Shown piece by piece: positions 1-7,405 of a stretch of 64,000 nt of DNA (positions are counted from its first letter, which is position 1; each line of letters opens with the position of its first letter). Both the position numbers and the translations under genes were made by a program. The notes beneath the pieces are model-generated. The model did no database searches, was not told the DNA's origin, and worked only from the letters and a program-made list of their open reading frames with translations. The stretch is from Roseomonas indoligenes (GTDB lineage: Bacteria; Pseudomonadota; Alphaproteobacteria; Acetobacterales; Acetobacteraceae): assembly GCF_017813365.1 (NCBI RefSeq), contig NZ_JAGIZA010000008.1:124001-188000 (forward strand), read 5' to 3'.

Positions 1-381
1 GGAGGGCTCTCCGGCGGGGGCGCTGCGGGGCAGGGGCAGGGGGCGGCCCTCCGCATCCGCATAGCCGGGCAGGCCAAGCCAGCGGGCGATCACCTGGCTG
101 CCCAGCGTCACCACGGCCGGAACCTCCTCAACCTCGCGTGGGGTCTCCCGCAGGCGTCGCAGCTCCTTGCGGTGAACGCCAGTGAGAAGGCTGAGGCGGC
201 TATCCGTCCGTCCGCGCGCGTCCTCCGCCATGCTCGCCGCCACCTCCACGTAGAGGCCGCGCAGCAGCTCCGCCAGCACGGGAAAGGTGAAGCCGGCGCG
301 GATCAGCAGCCGCACCAGCGGGCGCAACAGGCGGCGGAGGGGGCGGAGCAGGGTGTCCGCCGGCGGGGGCGAGGGGGGCAT
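1..381 (-). CDS. DUF6502 family protein (3' end outside window)
   Basis: This minus-strand frame runs open from an ATG at 379-381 to the window edge, giving 127 codons without a stop. The product begins with a Pro-rich head, then an Arg/Leu-rich helix (LLRPLVRLLIRAGF), then a segment ending SLLTGVHRKELRRL, and further on VIARWLGLPGYADAEGRP. That order matches the DUF6502 family as I know it, whose function is not established. The SLLTGVHRKE stretch looks like a helix-turn-helix recognition region, so a DNA-binding role is possible but inferred. It is divergent from the histidine kinase at 511, and the 129-nt gap between them carries two identical palindromes that could be its own operator. 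The C-terminus lies outside the window. Confidence 0.8.
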   Translation of the reverse strand, partial: MPPSPPPADTLLRPLRRLLRPLVRLLIRAGFTFPVLAELLRGLYVEVAASMAEDARGRTDSRLSLLTGVHRKELRRLRETPREVEEVPAVVTLGSQVIARWLGLPGYADAEGRPLPLPRSAPAGEPS

Positions 382-423
382 GGAGTCCAGCAGAGGCCGG
401 CCCGTTCCATAGCACGCTGTCAT

Positions 424-442
424 TGTGGGAAAAAGTCCCACA
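424..442. promoter_or_regulatory. Palindromic operator candidate, copy 1
   Basis: TGTGGGA and TCCCACA arms enclose a 5-nt AAAAG spacer. The core GTGGGA-N5-TCCCAC recurs 28 bp downstream at 453-469. It sits in the gap between the divergent DUF6502 gene and histidine kinase gene. The spacing suggests a dimeric regulator bound at two sites on a similar helical face. The regulator is unknown. Confidence 0.6.
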
Positions 443-447
443 TTGGA

Positions 448-476
448 TTGACGTGGGAAATTTTCCCACATAACCT
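448..476 (+). promoter_or_regulatory. Sigma-70-type promoter with operator in its spacer
   Basis: TTGACG (448-453) and TAACCT (471-476) are separated by exactly 17 nt. The second GTGGGA-N5-TCCCAC palindrome (453-469) fills that spacer, the classical placement of a repressor site. The promoter reads toward the histidine kinase at 511. The -10 match is moderate (3 of 6), and the call rests on the combination of spacing and palindrome. Confidence 0.55.
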
Positions 477-510
477 CCGGCCAGCCCACCCAGGTTCCCG
501 AACGCCCCTG

Positions 511-1200
511 ATGGATCGCCCGAACATGACCTTCCTCTCCGCCCGCTCCCTGCGCCACGACACGCCCTGGTCCGCCCTGCCGCCCCGCCCGGCTGCCGGG
601 ACCCGCGAGGCGGAGGCGGTCTCGATCGGCCTGCTGCGGCACCACACGAAGAACGCGCTGCAGCGCATCCTCTCCGAGGTCTCCAAGGTGCGGGGCCTGG
701 AGGAGACGCGGGAGGGGCAGAGGCTGATGCTGGAGGTGGAGCGGCGCGTCATGCTCAGCGCCGCCCTCTCCAACGCCCTTTTCGGCTTCACCCATGCACC
801 GGGTGGCATGGAGGACCGGCTGCGCTCCGTCTGCGAGGCGACGCTGGAACTGATGGGCGACCCCGACCAGATCCTGCGCCTGGCCGTGACCGTGGAGGGA
901 GACTGCCCCGTTCCGCTACGCCCGACCGCCCTGCGGGCCGCGCACGAGATGGTGGGGAACGCCGTGAAGCACGGCATGCACGCCCGCCTGGTCGGCCATA
1001 TCCAGGTCTGCCTCTCCTCCGCGGAGGGCTGGACGCGGCTGGTGGTGGAGGATGACGGCTGGGGCTACTGCGGCGCGCGCGACGGCGGGGAAGGCCTGGA
1101 CCTGCTCCGCGCTCTGGCCGGGCTGCACGAGGGTACGACGACCCTGGAGCGCATCCAGGACGGCACGCGCGCCACGATGGACCTGCCGCACGGGCCGTAG
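511..1200 (+). CDS. Sensor histidine kinase, HisKA_2/HWE-like, no N-terminal sensor
   Basis: The protein has 229 residues. The phosphoacceptor helix is LLRHHTKNALQRI near residue 50, resembling the HisKA_2/HWE dimerisation box with H, K and N conserved. It is followed by an HATPase_c domain with an N-box (AHEMVGNAVKHG) and a G-box (VEDDGWGY). No transmembrane or PAS sensor segment precedes the H-box, so it is probably cytosolic and gets its signal from a partner or its short N-terminus. The ATG at 511 is chosen because it follows the 448-476 promoter; the same frame stays open upstream to 172, but that stretch is antisense to DUF6502. No cognate response regulator is adjacent. Confidence 0.8.
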   Translation: MDRPNMTFLSARSLRHDTPWSALPPRPAAGTREAEAVSIGLLRHHTKNALQRILSEVSKVRGLEETREGQRLMLEVERRVMLSAALSNALFGFTHAPGGMEDRLRSVCEATLELMGDPDQILRLAVTVEGDCPVPLRPTALRAAHEMVGNAVKHGMHARLVGHIQVCLSSAEGWTRLVVEDDGWGYCGARDGGEGLDLLRALAGLHEGTTTLERIQDGTRATMDLPHGP

Positions 1201-1234
1201 GACCTTGCGCTCGGGTCATCCTGCCCTGCGCTTG

Positions 1235-1476
1235 TTCTGATCGGTCCCGAGCCAAGGGCCTGAGGCCCTTGGATCCCCGTCTGGCTGCCGCCCGCGCCGT
1301 CCTGACATGGGATTTCGGCGTGAGGGGATTGATCCTGCCCTTGCAGTCGCCTGAGGTCATCGACCTCAGGCGCACCGTCAGGCGAGCCAAACCAACTCGA
1401 CGAAAAAGATGATGGATTCGAAGCACTGCTTCGAACGGGTCCGGGGAGAGGAAGAATTCCTTCGTCCTCTCCCCGG
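1235..1476 (+). repeat. Dispersed structured repeat, copy A
   Basis: This non-coding element lies directly downstream of the histidine kinase stop. It contains a TTCTGATCGGTCC lead, then hairpin P1 (1252-1272, CCAAGGGCCT/AGGCCCTTGG), a linker of about 75 nt, and P2 (1348-1358 with 1362-1372, CGCCTGAGGTC/GACCTCAGGCG). P3 (1417-1425 with 1427-1435, TTCGAAGCA/TGCTTCGAA) and P4 (1441-1452 with 1465-1476, CCGGGGAGAGGA/TCCTCTCCCCGG) follow. Copy B at 4701-4936 is its near-identical inverted partner and lacks P3. P4 also lies 8 nt past the ydfG stop and could end that transcript from the other strand. No ORF in it looks genuine. Confidence 0.85.
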
Positions 1477-1483
1477 GGCAGCG

Positions 1484-2239
1484 TCACGCCCCCGGCTTGT
1501 GCACCCGCAGCGGCCCGAAGCTCTGCGCGACCGGCATTACCTGTAGCGTGTTGATGTTCACGCGGGCAGGGCGGGAGGCGACCCAGTGGACGGCATCCGC
1601 GATGTCCTCCGGCGTCAGCGCCTCCGCGCCCTGGTAGACGGCCGCTGCCTTGGAGTCGTCGCCGTGGAAGCGGACGTTGCTGAACTCCGTGCCGCCGACG
1701 AGGCCGGGCTCGATATCCGTCACGCGCACGGGCGTGCCGAAGAGGTCGGCGCGAAGGTTGAGGGAGAAGTGGCGCACGAAGGCCTTGGTGGCGCCGTAGA
1801 CATTGCCGCCGGGATAGGGCCACTCCCCGGCGGTGGAGCCGATGTTGACGATGTGGCCGCGCCCGCGCTCCACCATGCCCGGCAGCACCGCGTGGGTGAG
1901 GTACATCAGCCCCTTCACGTTGGTGTCCACCATGGCGTCCCAGTCGTCGAGATCTGCCTTCTGCGCGGGCTGTAGGCCGAGGGCGAGGCCGGCATTGTTC
2001 ACCAGCACGTCCACGGCGGACCATTCGGTGGGGAGGCCGGCAATCGCCCTCTCCACCGCTGTGCGCTCGCGCACGTCGAGCGCCAGGGGCAGCACCGTCT
2101 CCGCGCCCAGCTCGTCCCGCAGCGCCTCCAGCCGCTCCGCGCGCCGGCCGGCGGCGATGATTCGCGCGCCGTCCCCCGCAAAGCGGCGGGCAATGGCCAG
2201 GCCGAAGCCCGCGGTCGCGCCGGTGACGAGGACGATCAT
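1484..2239 (-). CDS. ydfG: NADP-dependent 3-hydroxy acid dehydrogenase, YdfG-like SDR
   Basis: This 251-residue classical short-chain dehydrogenase matches E. coli YdfG closely along its full length, including the N-terminus (MIVLVTGATAGFG) and the TDIEPGLVGGTEFSNVRF stretch. The YdfG family reduces 3-hydroxy acids, malonic semialdehyde and serine with NADP. Visible motifs are the TGATAGFG cofactor loop, NNAG near residue 88, the catalytic Ser in NIGSTAG and Tyr-x3-Lys in YGATK. Its ATG overlaps the stop of the upstream CoxL-like gene by 4 nt, so the two are probably co-translated. The link between them is not obvious biochemically. The substrate remains inferred from homology. Confidence 0.9.
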   Translation of the reverse strand: MIVLVTGATAGFGLAIARRFAGDGARIIAAGRRAERLEALRDELGAETVLPLALDVRERTAVERAIAGLPTEWSAVDVLVNNAGLALGLQPAQKADLDDWDAMVDTNVKGLMYLTHAVLPGMVERGRGHIVNIGSTAGEWPYPGGNVYGATKAFVRHFSLNLRADLFGTPVRVTDIEPGLVGGTEFSNVRFHGDDSKAAAVYQGAEALTPEDIADAVHWVASRPARVNINTLQVMPVAQSFGPLRVHKPGA

Positions 2240-4569
2240 GCCGCGCCCTCGTGCAGGATGGACCAGAGCTTCGCGGGGGTGGCGGGCATGTCCACATGCG
2301 TCACGCCCCGCTCCGCCAGCGCGTCCACGATGGCGTTCATGACGGAGGGGAGGGAGCCCGCGCAGCCCGCTTCGCCGCAGCCCTTGGCGCCCAGCGCGTT
2401 GGTGCGCGCGGGCACGGGATGGCTGGCGAAGCCGAAGAAGGGCGCGTGCGCCGCGCGCGGCAGGCCGTAATCCATGTAGGAGCCGGAGAGGAGCTGCCCG
2501 TCCTCGCTATAGGCCGTCTGCTCCGTCAGGCACTGGCCGATGCCCTGCACGATGCCGCCATGCGCCTGGCCCGCGACGAGCATGGGGTTCACCAGCACGC
2601 CGAAGTCGTTGACGGTGGTGTAGCGCACCACCTCCGCCTCGCCCGTGTCCTCGTCGATCTCCACCTCGGCGATGTGGCAGCCGTTCGGGAAGGCGCTGTC
2701 CTCGTACTGGTCGGTGGTGGAGACATCCAGGCTCTCGCCCATGCCGCGCGCCGCCGTGGCCAGTTCCATGATGCCGATGCCGCGATCCGTGCCGGCGATG
2801 GCGAAGCGGCCACCATTCTCGGACGAGGGCTCGAACTCGATATCCTCCGCCGAGGCCTCCAGCACCTGCCCCGCGAGCTGGCGACCCTTCTCGATCACCT
2901 GCGCGCTGGCGGTGGAGAGCGCCTGGCCGCTGGCCATGATGGAGCGCGACCCGCCCGTGCCGCCACCGGCGATCAGCAGGTCGCTGTCGCCCTGCTGGAG
3001 GCGGATGCGGTCAAAGGGGATGCCGAGGCGGTCCACCAGCACCTGCGCGAAGGGCGAGGCATGGCCCTGCCCGTAGTCCAGCGTGCCCGTCAGAATCGTC
3101 ACGCCGCCGTCCTCGTCGAAGCGGATGCCGCCCATCTCCTTGTTCGGCGGCGCCGTGACCTCGAGGTAGTGGCCGATGCCGATGCCGCGCAGCTTGCCGC
3201 GGCGCCGGCTCTCCGCGCGGCGGGCGGGGAAGTTGTCCCAGTCCGCCGCGGCCAGCGCCTCCTCCAGGATCGCAGGGAAGTCGCCGCTGTCGTAATGCAT
3301 GCCGGACGGCGCCTTGTAGGGGATCTGGTCGGCGCGGATGTGGTTGCGGCGGCGCAGCTCCACCCGGTCGATCCCCATCTCCCGCGCGGCCGTGTCGACC
3401 AGCCGTTCCATGTAGTAGTTGCCCTCCGGCCGCCCGGCGCCGCGATAGGCGCCGACGGGGGTGGTGTTGGTGAGCATGCAGCGGGTGGAAACCTCCACCA
3501 GCGGCGTGCGGTACACGCTGATCACGTTCTTCACCGTGTTCATCGTGGCCGGCAGCGTGGTGGAGTTGCTGAGATAGGCGCCAAGATTGGCGAAGCCCGT
3601 CACGCGCAGCGCGAGGAAGTGTCCCTCCGCGTCCAGCGCCAGCGACACCTCAAAGTCATGGTCGCGGCCGTGGCTGTCCGACAGGAAGCTCTCGCTGCGG
3701 GAATCCGTCCACTTCACCGGCCGCCCGAGCATCTTCGCCGCGTGCAGCAGGGCCGGGTACTCGGGATAGACGCTGGACTTCATGCCGAAGGAGCCGCCGA
3801 CATTCCCCGTCAGCACGCGCAGCCCCTCGTTCTCCACATGCATGACCTTGGCGATGTTGCCGCGCATGCCGAACACGCCTTGGCTGCCCATCCGCAGCAC
3901 GTAGCGCCCGTCCTCGACCGTCGCGAGCGCGGAGCGCGGCTCCATCGGCGAGACGACGACGCGGCTGTTGCGGATCGCCATCCGCGTGACATGCGCGGCC
4001 CCCGCGAAGGCCGCCTCCACCGCCGCCGCATCGCCGTAGTGGAAGTCCGAGACCAGGTTGCCCGGCACGTCGTCATAGAGGATCGGCGCGCCCTCGGCCG
4101 CGGCGTCCCGCGCCTCGGTCACGGCGGGCAGGGGATCGATGTCCAGCACCACGGCCTCGGCCGCGTCCCGCGCGTCCTTCGCCGTCTCCGCCACCACCAT
4201 CGCCACGGGGTCGCCGACGAAGCGCACCTTGTCCGTGGTCAGCACGGGCTGGGTCGGGGTGCGGGCGGGCGAGCCATCGCGGTTCTTCTGGGTGATGCCG
4301 ACCGGCATGGGGCCAATTCCCGCCGCCTCCAGGTCGCGTCCGGTGATCACGGCCAGCACGCCCGGCATCGCCAGGGCCTCCGCGACGTCGATCCCGCGGA
4401 TCACCCCGTGGGCATAAGGGCTCCGAACCATCACCGCATGGGCCTGGCCGGGCAGGGAGAGGTCGTCGCTGTAGCGACCCTGGCCCCGCAGCAGCACCGG
4501 GTCCTCCTTGCGGGAAACGGGCTGGCCGATGCCGAACTTCAGCCGCGAGGGATCGATCGGAGCGTTCAT
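2236..4569 (-). CDS. Xanthine dehydrogenase family molybdopterin-binding subunit (CoxL form II-like)
   Basis: The 777-residue protein has the aldehyde oxidase/xanthine dehydrogenase large-subunit architecture: an a/b hammerhead domain to about residue 140, then the molybdopterin-binding domain. Its AYRGAGR motif marks form II CoxL-like proteins; true CO dehydrogenase (form I) has AYRCSFR. The GGGTGGSRS pterin loop and the catalytic Glu in GAKGCGEAG are intact. These enzymes hydroxylate aromatic or aldehyde substrates, and this substrate is unknown. The usual medium (FAD) and small (2Fe-2S) subunit genes are absent nearby. The start at 4569 is preferred over 4590 because AGGA lies about 8 nt upstream. 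It is followed by ydfG with a 4-nt overlap, and both lie between repeat copies A and B. Confidence 0.85.
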   Translation of the reverse strand: MNAPIDPSRLKFGIGQPVSRKEDPVLLRGQGRYSDDLSLPGQAHAVMVRSPYAHGVIRGIDVAEALAMPGVLAVITGRDLEAAGIGPMPVGITQKNRDGSPARTPTQPVLTTDKVRFVGDPVAMVVAETAKDARDAAEAVVLDIDPLPAVTEARDAAAEGAPILYDDVPGNLVSDFHYGDAAAVEAAFAGAAHVTRMAIRNSRVVVSPMEPRSALATVEDGRYVLRMGSQGVFGMRGNIAKVMHVENEGLRVLTGNVGGSFGMKSSVYPEYPALLHAAKMLGRPVKWTDSRSESFLSDSHGRDHDFEVSLALDAEGHFLALRVTGFANLGAYLSNSTTLPATMNTVKNVISVYRTPLVEVSTRCMLTNTTPVGAYRGAGRPEGNYYMERLVDTAAREMGIDRVELRRRNHIRADQIPYKAPSGMHYDSGDFPAILEEALAAADWDNFPARRAESRRRGKLRGIGIGHYLEVTAPPNKEMGGIRFDEDGGVTILTGTLDYGQGHASPFAQVLVDRLGIPFDRIRLQQGDSDLLIAGGGTGGSRSIMASGQALSTASAQVIEKGRQLAGQVLEASAEDIEFEPSSENGGRFAIAGTDRGIGIMELATAARGMGESLDVSTTDQYEDSAFPNGCHIAEVEIDEDTGEAEVVRYTTVNDFGVLVNPMLVAGQAHGGIVQGIGQCLTEQTAYSEDGQLLSGSYMDYGLPRAAHAPFFGFASHPVPARTNALGAKGCGEAGCAGSLPSVMNAIVDALAERGVTHVDMPATPAKLWSILHEGAA

Positions 4570-4700
4570 GCGGGCATCCTGTCGGGGCATGGGGGCCAGG
4601 AAGCCCCGGCCTATCCGCGCAAGTTGGGCCGGGTTGCTGCGACGCGGAAGCCCCCCTCGCGCTCATTCGATCAGGGGCCGTCCTTCGGTGGCGGTCTGTC

Positions 4701-4936
4701 CCGGGGAGAGGAAGAAAGAATTCTTCCTCTCCCCGGACGCCTCACCATCATCTTTTTCTTCGAGTTGGTTTGGCTCGGCTGGCGGTGCGCCTCGGGTCTA
4801 TGACCCGAGGCGACTGCAAGGGCAGAATCAATCCCCTCACGCCGAAACCCCATGTCAGGACGCCACGGCGGCAGCCAGACGGGGTTCCAAGGGCCTCAGG
4901 CCCTTGGCGGGGGTTCCAGGGGGCGGAGCCCCTTGG
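4701..4936 (-). repeat. Dispersed structured repeat, copy B
   Basis: This copy is the inverted partner of copy A, lying just after the minus-strand glycosyltransferase stop at 4954. Read on the minus strand it has P0 (4936-4916, a GC-rich hairpin), P1 (4907-4887), a linker nearly identical to that of A, P2 (4812-4802 with 4798-4788, CGCCTCGGGTC/GACCCGAGGCG) and P4 (4736-4721 with 4716-4701, a perfect 16-bp stem). P2 differs from copy A at two adjacent positions, and both changes are compensated on the other arm. P3 is missing. This element fills most of the 384-nt gap 4570-4953; the rest (4570-4700) holds only a small GGGGC/GCCCC hairpin near 4591. Confidence 0.85.
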
Positions 4937-4953
4937 GGGCCACCCGCACCGCG

Positions 4954-6108
4954 CTAATCCCCGAGCGGCACTGGATTGCGCCCGCGGAACTCACGGCTGG
5001 TCAGAAGGGCGGTGCGGGCCTCGTGCAGCGGGCGGCCGACCAGGCCGGTGCCCACCTCGGATTCCGGCACGCGGTCCAGCAGCATCCTGAAGAGGAAGGC
5101 CACGTCTTCCGGCGTGGCCGGGCGGTTGCGGTCCATCCAGACCGCGCCTTTCTCCTGCAGCAGGCGGGCCAGGCGCTTCTGGCGGTGCTCCGTCTGCATG
5201 GCCAGGGATTCGGCCATGATGCGGGAAACGGCGCCTTCCACCCCTTCGGCCAGGTGGTGCTCCGGGCCTTCCCGCCACCCCGCGCCCTCGAAGCCCATCT
5301 CGCGGAACACGCCCTCGTCGAAGGAGGAGCCCTTCTCGCCGATGTAGCGGGCGAAGCAGACCTCGGTCATCACGCGGGCGATGCCGAGCGCGTCGCAGCC
5401 CAGGGTCTTCGCCGTGTCCTGGGAGGAGAAGGGGCGGGAGACGGGCAGGGTCTCCATCCAGCGGAAGATCGCGAGGTGGTCGCGATAGGCGTAGTCCGCC
5501 CCGTCCAGGATGCGGTCATAGGGCACGAGGAACTCGCAGAGCCGGCGCCAGGCGTCCCGCTTCAGCCCGAAGCCCCAGTTGTGCTGCATCCGCACCAGCC
5601 AGACATAGGGGCCGGTGGGGGCGATGTGGTGGTCGCCATAGGCGGCGAAGTAGCCGATGCGGGCGTCGCGCTCGGACAGAGCGCGCAGTTCCCCCATCAT
5701 GCGCAGGTAGTCGGGGCCCAGTTCCAGGTCGTCCTCGAAGAAATAGGCGAGGTCGGCACCCAGGGCCTCGAAGGCCAGCACCTCGCCGCGGCGGATATTG
5801 GCGGCGATGCCGAGATTGTGGGGCGCGGCGGCGACGTGGCCGCGCGGGAAATGGCGGCGGAAGGCGGCGATGGAGGCCTCGACCTGGGAATCCTCCGCGT
5901 AGCGCAGGCCGGAGCGCGGGGAGACGGCGCCGTCCTGCAGGAGGAAGACCCGGCGCGGATCCAGCGCCGCGCCGCGCTGGCGGAGGAGAGAGGCGCAGAC
6001 GCGGTCCAGGTAGTCCGGCCGGTTGAAGGCGAAGAGGACCACCGGCACGTCCAGCACGGCGGGCGCGGGGCGGGCGTGCAGCGCGGGAAGAGGGGGCGCG
6101 TCGCTCAA
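4954..6108 (-). CDS. GT-A fold glycosyltransferase, GNT-I-like
   Basis: The protein has 384 residues. Residues 20-45 read VVLFAFNRPDYLDRVCASLL, the opening strand and nucleotide-sugar region of GT-A enzymes. YFFEDDLELGPDYL near residue 125 supplies the acidic EDD metal-binding motif seen in GNT-I-like families, and PHNLGIAANIRRG lies between. The last 50 residues (LLDRVPESEVGTG) look like the short domain attached to some bacterial glycosyltransferases. It probably transfers a sugar to a surface glycan or protein; donor and acceptor are unknown. It starts with TTG at 6108, supported by GGAG 8 nt upstream and no nearby alternative. It has no signal peptide or TM segment. Repeat B follows its stop. 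Confidence 0.75.
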   Translation of the reverse strand: MSDAPPLPALHARPAPAVLDVPVVLFAFNRPDYLDRVCASLLRQRGAALDPRRVFLLQDGAVSPRSGLRYAEDSQVEASIAAFRRHFPRGHVAAAPHNLGIAANIRRGEVLAFEALGADLAYFFEDDLELGPDYLRMMGELRALSERDARIGYFAAYGDHHIAPTGPYVWLVRMQHNWGFGLKRDAWRRLCEFLVPYDRILDGADYAYRDHLAIFRWMETLPVSRPFSSQDTAKTLGCDALGIARVMTEVCFARYIGEKGSSFDEGVFREMGFEGAGWREGPEHHLAEGVEGAVSRIMAESLAMQTEHRQKRLARLLQEKGAVWMDRNRPATPEDVAFLFRMLLDRVPESEVGTGLVGRPLHEARTALLTSREFRGRNPVPLGD

Positions 6109-6228
6109 TCTGCTCTCTCCGTCCGGGGCCGCTTGGCCTAGGGCTGGGCGTGAGGGATGGCAACGGTCGGTGGTTGATCGGCCGGCGGGGCAAGCGCATG
6201 TTTCCCGCGTCGATCACAGGGTCGCCCC

Positions 6229-6465
6229 ATGAGCGCTGCCGCCGAGTACGCAGACCGCCTGAACTTCGCCGAGCAGGTCGCCCGCATCGAGCGGGCGCAG
6301 GAGGAGACGCGCAAGTTCGTGGCGGAGCAGCACAAGCTGCAGGCGGAGGCCGCGAAGTTCCAGCGCGACACGCGCCTGGCGCCCTGGCTGGCGGGCGGTG
6401 CCGTGGCGGGCGGGGTGGTCACGGTGGCCACCCTGCTGTTCCGGGCGCTGGGCGTCCTCTCCTGA
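6229..6465 (+). CDS. Small coiled-coil protein with one C-terminal TM helix
   Basis: The protein has 78 residues. Residues 1-50 are charged and predicted helical (FAEQVARIERAQEETRKF), likely a short coiled coil. Residues 55-75 (LAGGAVAGGVVTVATLLF) form a single hydrophobic helix. The architecture suggests a tail-anchored inner-membrane protein with its coil in the cytoplasm. I do not recognise a family with a known function. It is convergent with rsmI, whose stop codon begins one base after this stop. Confidence 0.65.
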   Translation: MSAAAEYADRLNFAEQVARIERAQEETRKFVAEQHKLQAEAAKFQRDTRLAPWLAGGAVAGGVVTVATLLFRALGVLS

Positions 6466-6466
6466 A

Positions 6467-7405
6467 CTAGCCTTCCCGCCCGATCTCCAGCGCCCGCGCA
6501 TAGACCTGCCGCCGCGGCAGGCCGGTGGAGGCCGCCACCATCGCCGCCGCGTCCCGCAGCGATTCGCCGGCGGCCAGGGCGGCGCGCAGGCGGGCATCCA
6601 CCTCCTCCGCCCCGCTCGGCGCGTCGGCCTCGGCGGGACCGACCACCACGACGATCTCGCCCCGCGCCGCGTTCGCGGCGTAGTGCGCGGCTAGGGCCGG
6701 CAGGGTGTCGCGCCGCACCTCCTCGAAGCGCTTCGTCAGCTCTCGCGCCACGGCGGCCGGGCGGTTCCCGAACCCCTCCGCCAGGGCGGCAAGGCACTCG
6801 GCCAGGCGGTGCGGGGCCTCGAAGAAGACGAGGGTGGCGGAGAGGCCGGCGCCCTCGGCGGCGCGCAGGCGGGCGATGGCGTCGCGCCGCGCGCCCTCCT
6901 TCGGCGGCAGGAAGCCGTTGAACAGGAAGGGTAGCGGCGGCAGGCCTGAGAGGGTGAGGGCCATCACCGCCGCGTTCGGGCCGGGCACGGCGGAGACGTT
7001 CAGCCCCGCCTCCATCGCCGCGCGCGCCAGGCGGAAGCCGGGATCGCTCACCAGCGGCGTGCCCGCATCGGAGACAAGGGCGAGGCGCGCCCCGCCCCGC
7101 AGCCGCTCCAGCAGCTGGGGCACCTCCGCGGCCTCGTTGTGGTCGTGCAGCGCGCGCAGCGGCGTGCCGATCCCGTAGCGGGCCAGCATCGGCGCCGTGA
7201 CGCGCGTGTCCTCGCAGAGGACGAGATCCGCCGCCCGCAAGGTCACAAGCGCGCGGGAGGAGAGGTCCCCCAGGTTGCCGATGGGGGTCGCAACCAGCCA
7301 TAAACCCGGGGCCAGCGCGGCGGCGGCGCCGCCAGCAACAGAAGGGGCCCCGCGTGCATCCTCGCCAGTCTCGCCGGGTCCCGGCCCTGTCTCGTCTTCC
7401 TGCAC
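6467..7405 (-). CDS. rsmI: 16S rRNA (cytidine(1402)-2'-O)-methyltransferase RsmI
   Basis: RsmI methylates the 2'-O of C1402 in 16S rRNA using SAM. The core is unmistakable: LWLVATPIGNLGDLSSRAL, LCEDTRVT, LHDHNE, ALVSDAGTPLVSDPG and VVVGPAEAD, which is the tetrapyrrole methylase fold. A GTG at 7405 is chosen (312 residues) because it keeps the N-terminal extension shortest; the frame also has an ATG at 7441. Either start overlaps the 5' end of the divergent lipoprotein gene at 7354, by 52 or 88 nt. The rsmI/LpoA-type lipoprotein neighbourhood is common in Proteobacteria. The N-terminal region before LWLVATPIGNL is long and Gly/Ala-rich for the family. Confidence 0.92.
   Translation of the reverse strand: MQEDETGPGPGETGEDARGAPSVAGGAAAALAPGLWLVATPIGNLGDLSSRALVTLRAADLVLCEDTRVTAPMLARYGIGTPLRALHDHNEAAEVPQLLERLRGGARLALVSDAGTPLVSDPGFRLARAAMEAGLNVSAVPGPNAAVMALTLSGLPPLPFLFNGFLPPKEGARRDAIARLRAAEGAGLSATLVFFEAPHRLAECLAALAEGFGNRPAAVARELTKRFEEVRRDTLPALAAHYAANAARGEIVVVVGPAEADAPSGAEEVDARLRAALAAGESLRDAAAMVAASTGLPRRQVYARALEIGREG

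Noticed and set aside
424-469. MraZ-type binding boxes (repeated TGGGA)
   Set aside because: MraZ sites are direct TGGGN repeats at 10-bp steps. Here the TGGGA units are inverted, and no mraZ or dcw gene is nearby.
2236-4569. Aerobic carbon monoxide dehydrogenase large subunit
   Set aside because: The active-site loop is AYRGAGR (form II) rather than AYRCSFR, and the coxM and coxS genes are absent.
2251-4803. A very long plus-strand frame of 850 codons
   Set aside because: It is antisense to the CoxL-like gene, composed of His/Arg/Gly/Ala-rich low-complexity sequence, and reflects scarce stop codons at high GC.
1235-4936. Composite transposon
   Set aside because: There is no transposase gene, no terminal duplication could be seen, and the repeats occur as single copies elsewhere in the window.
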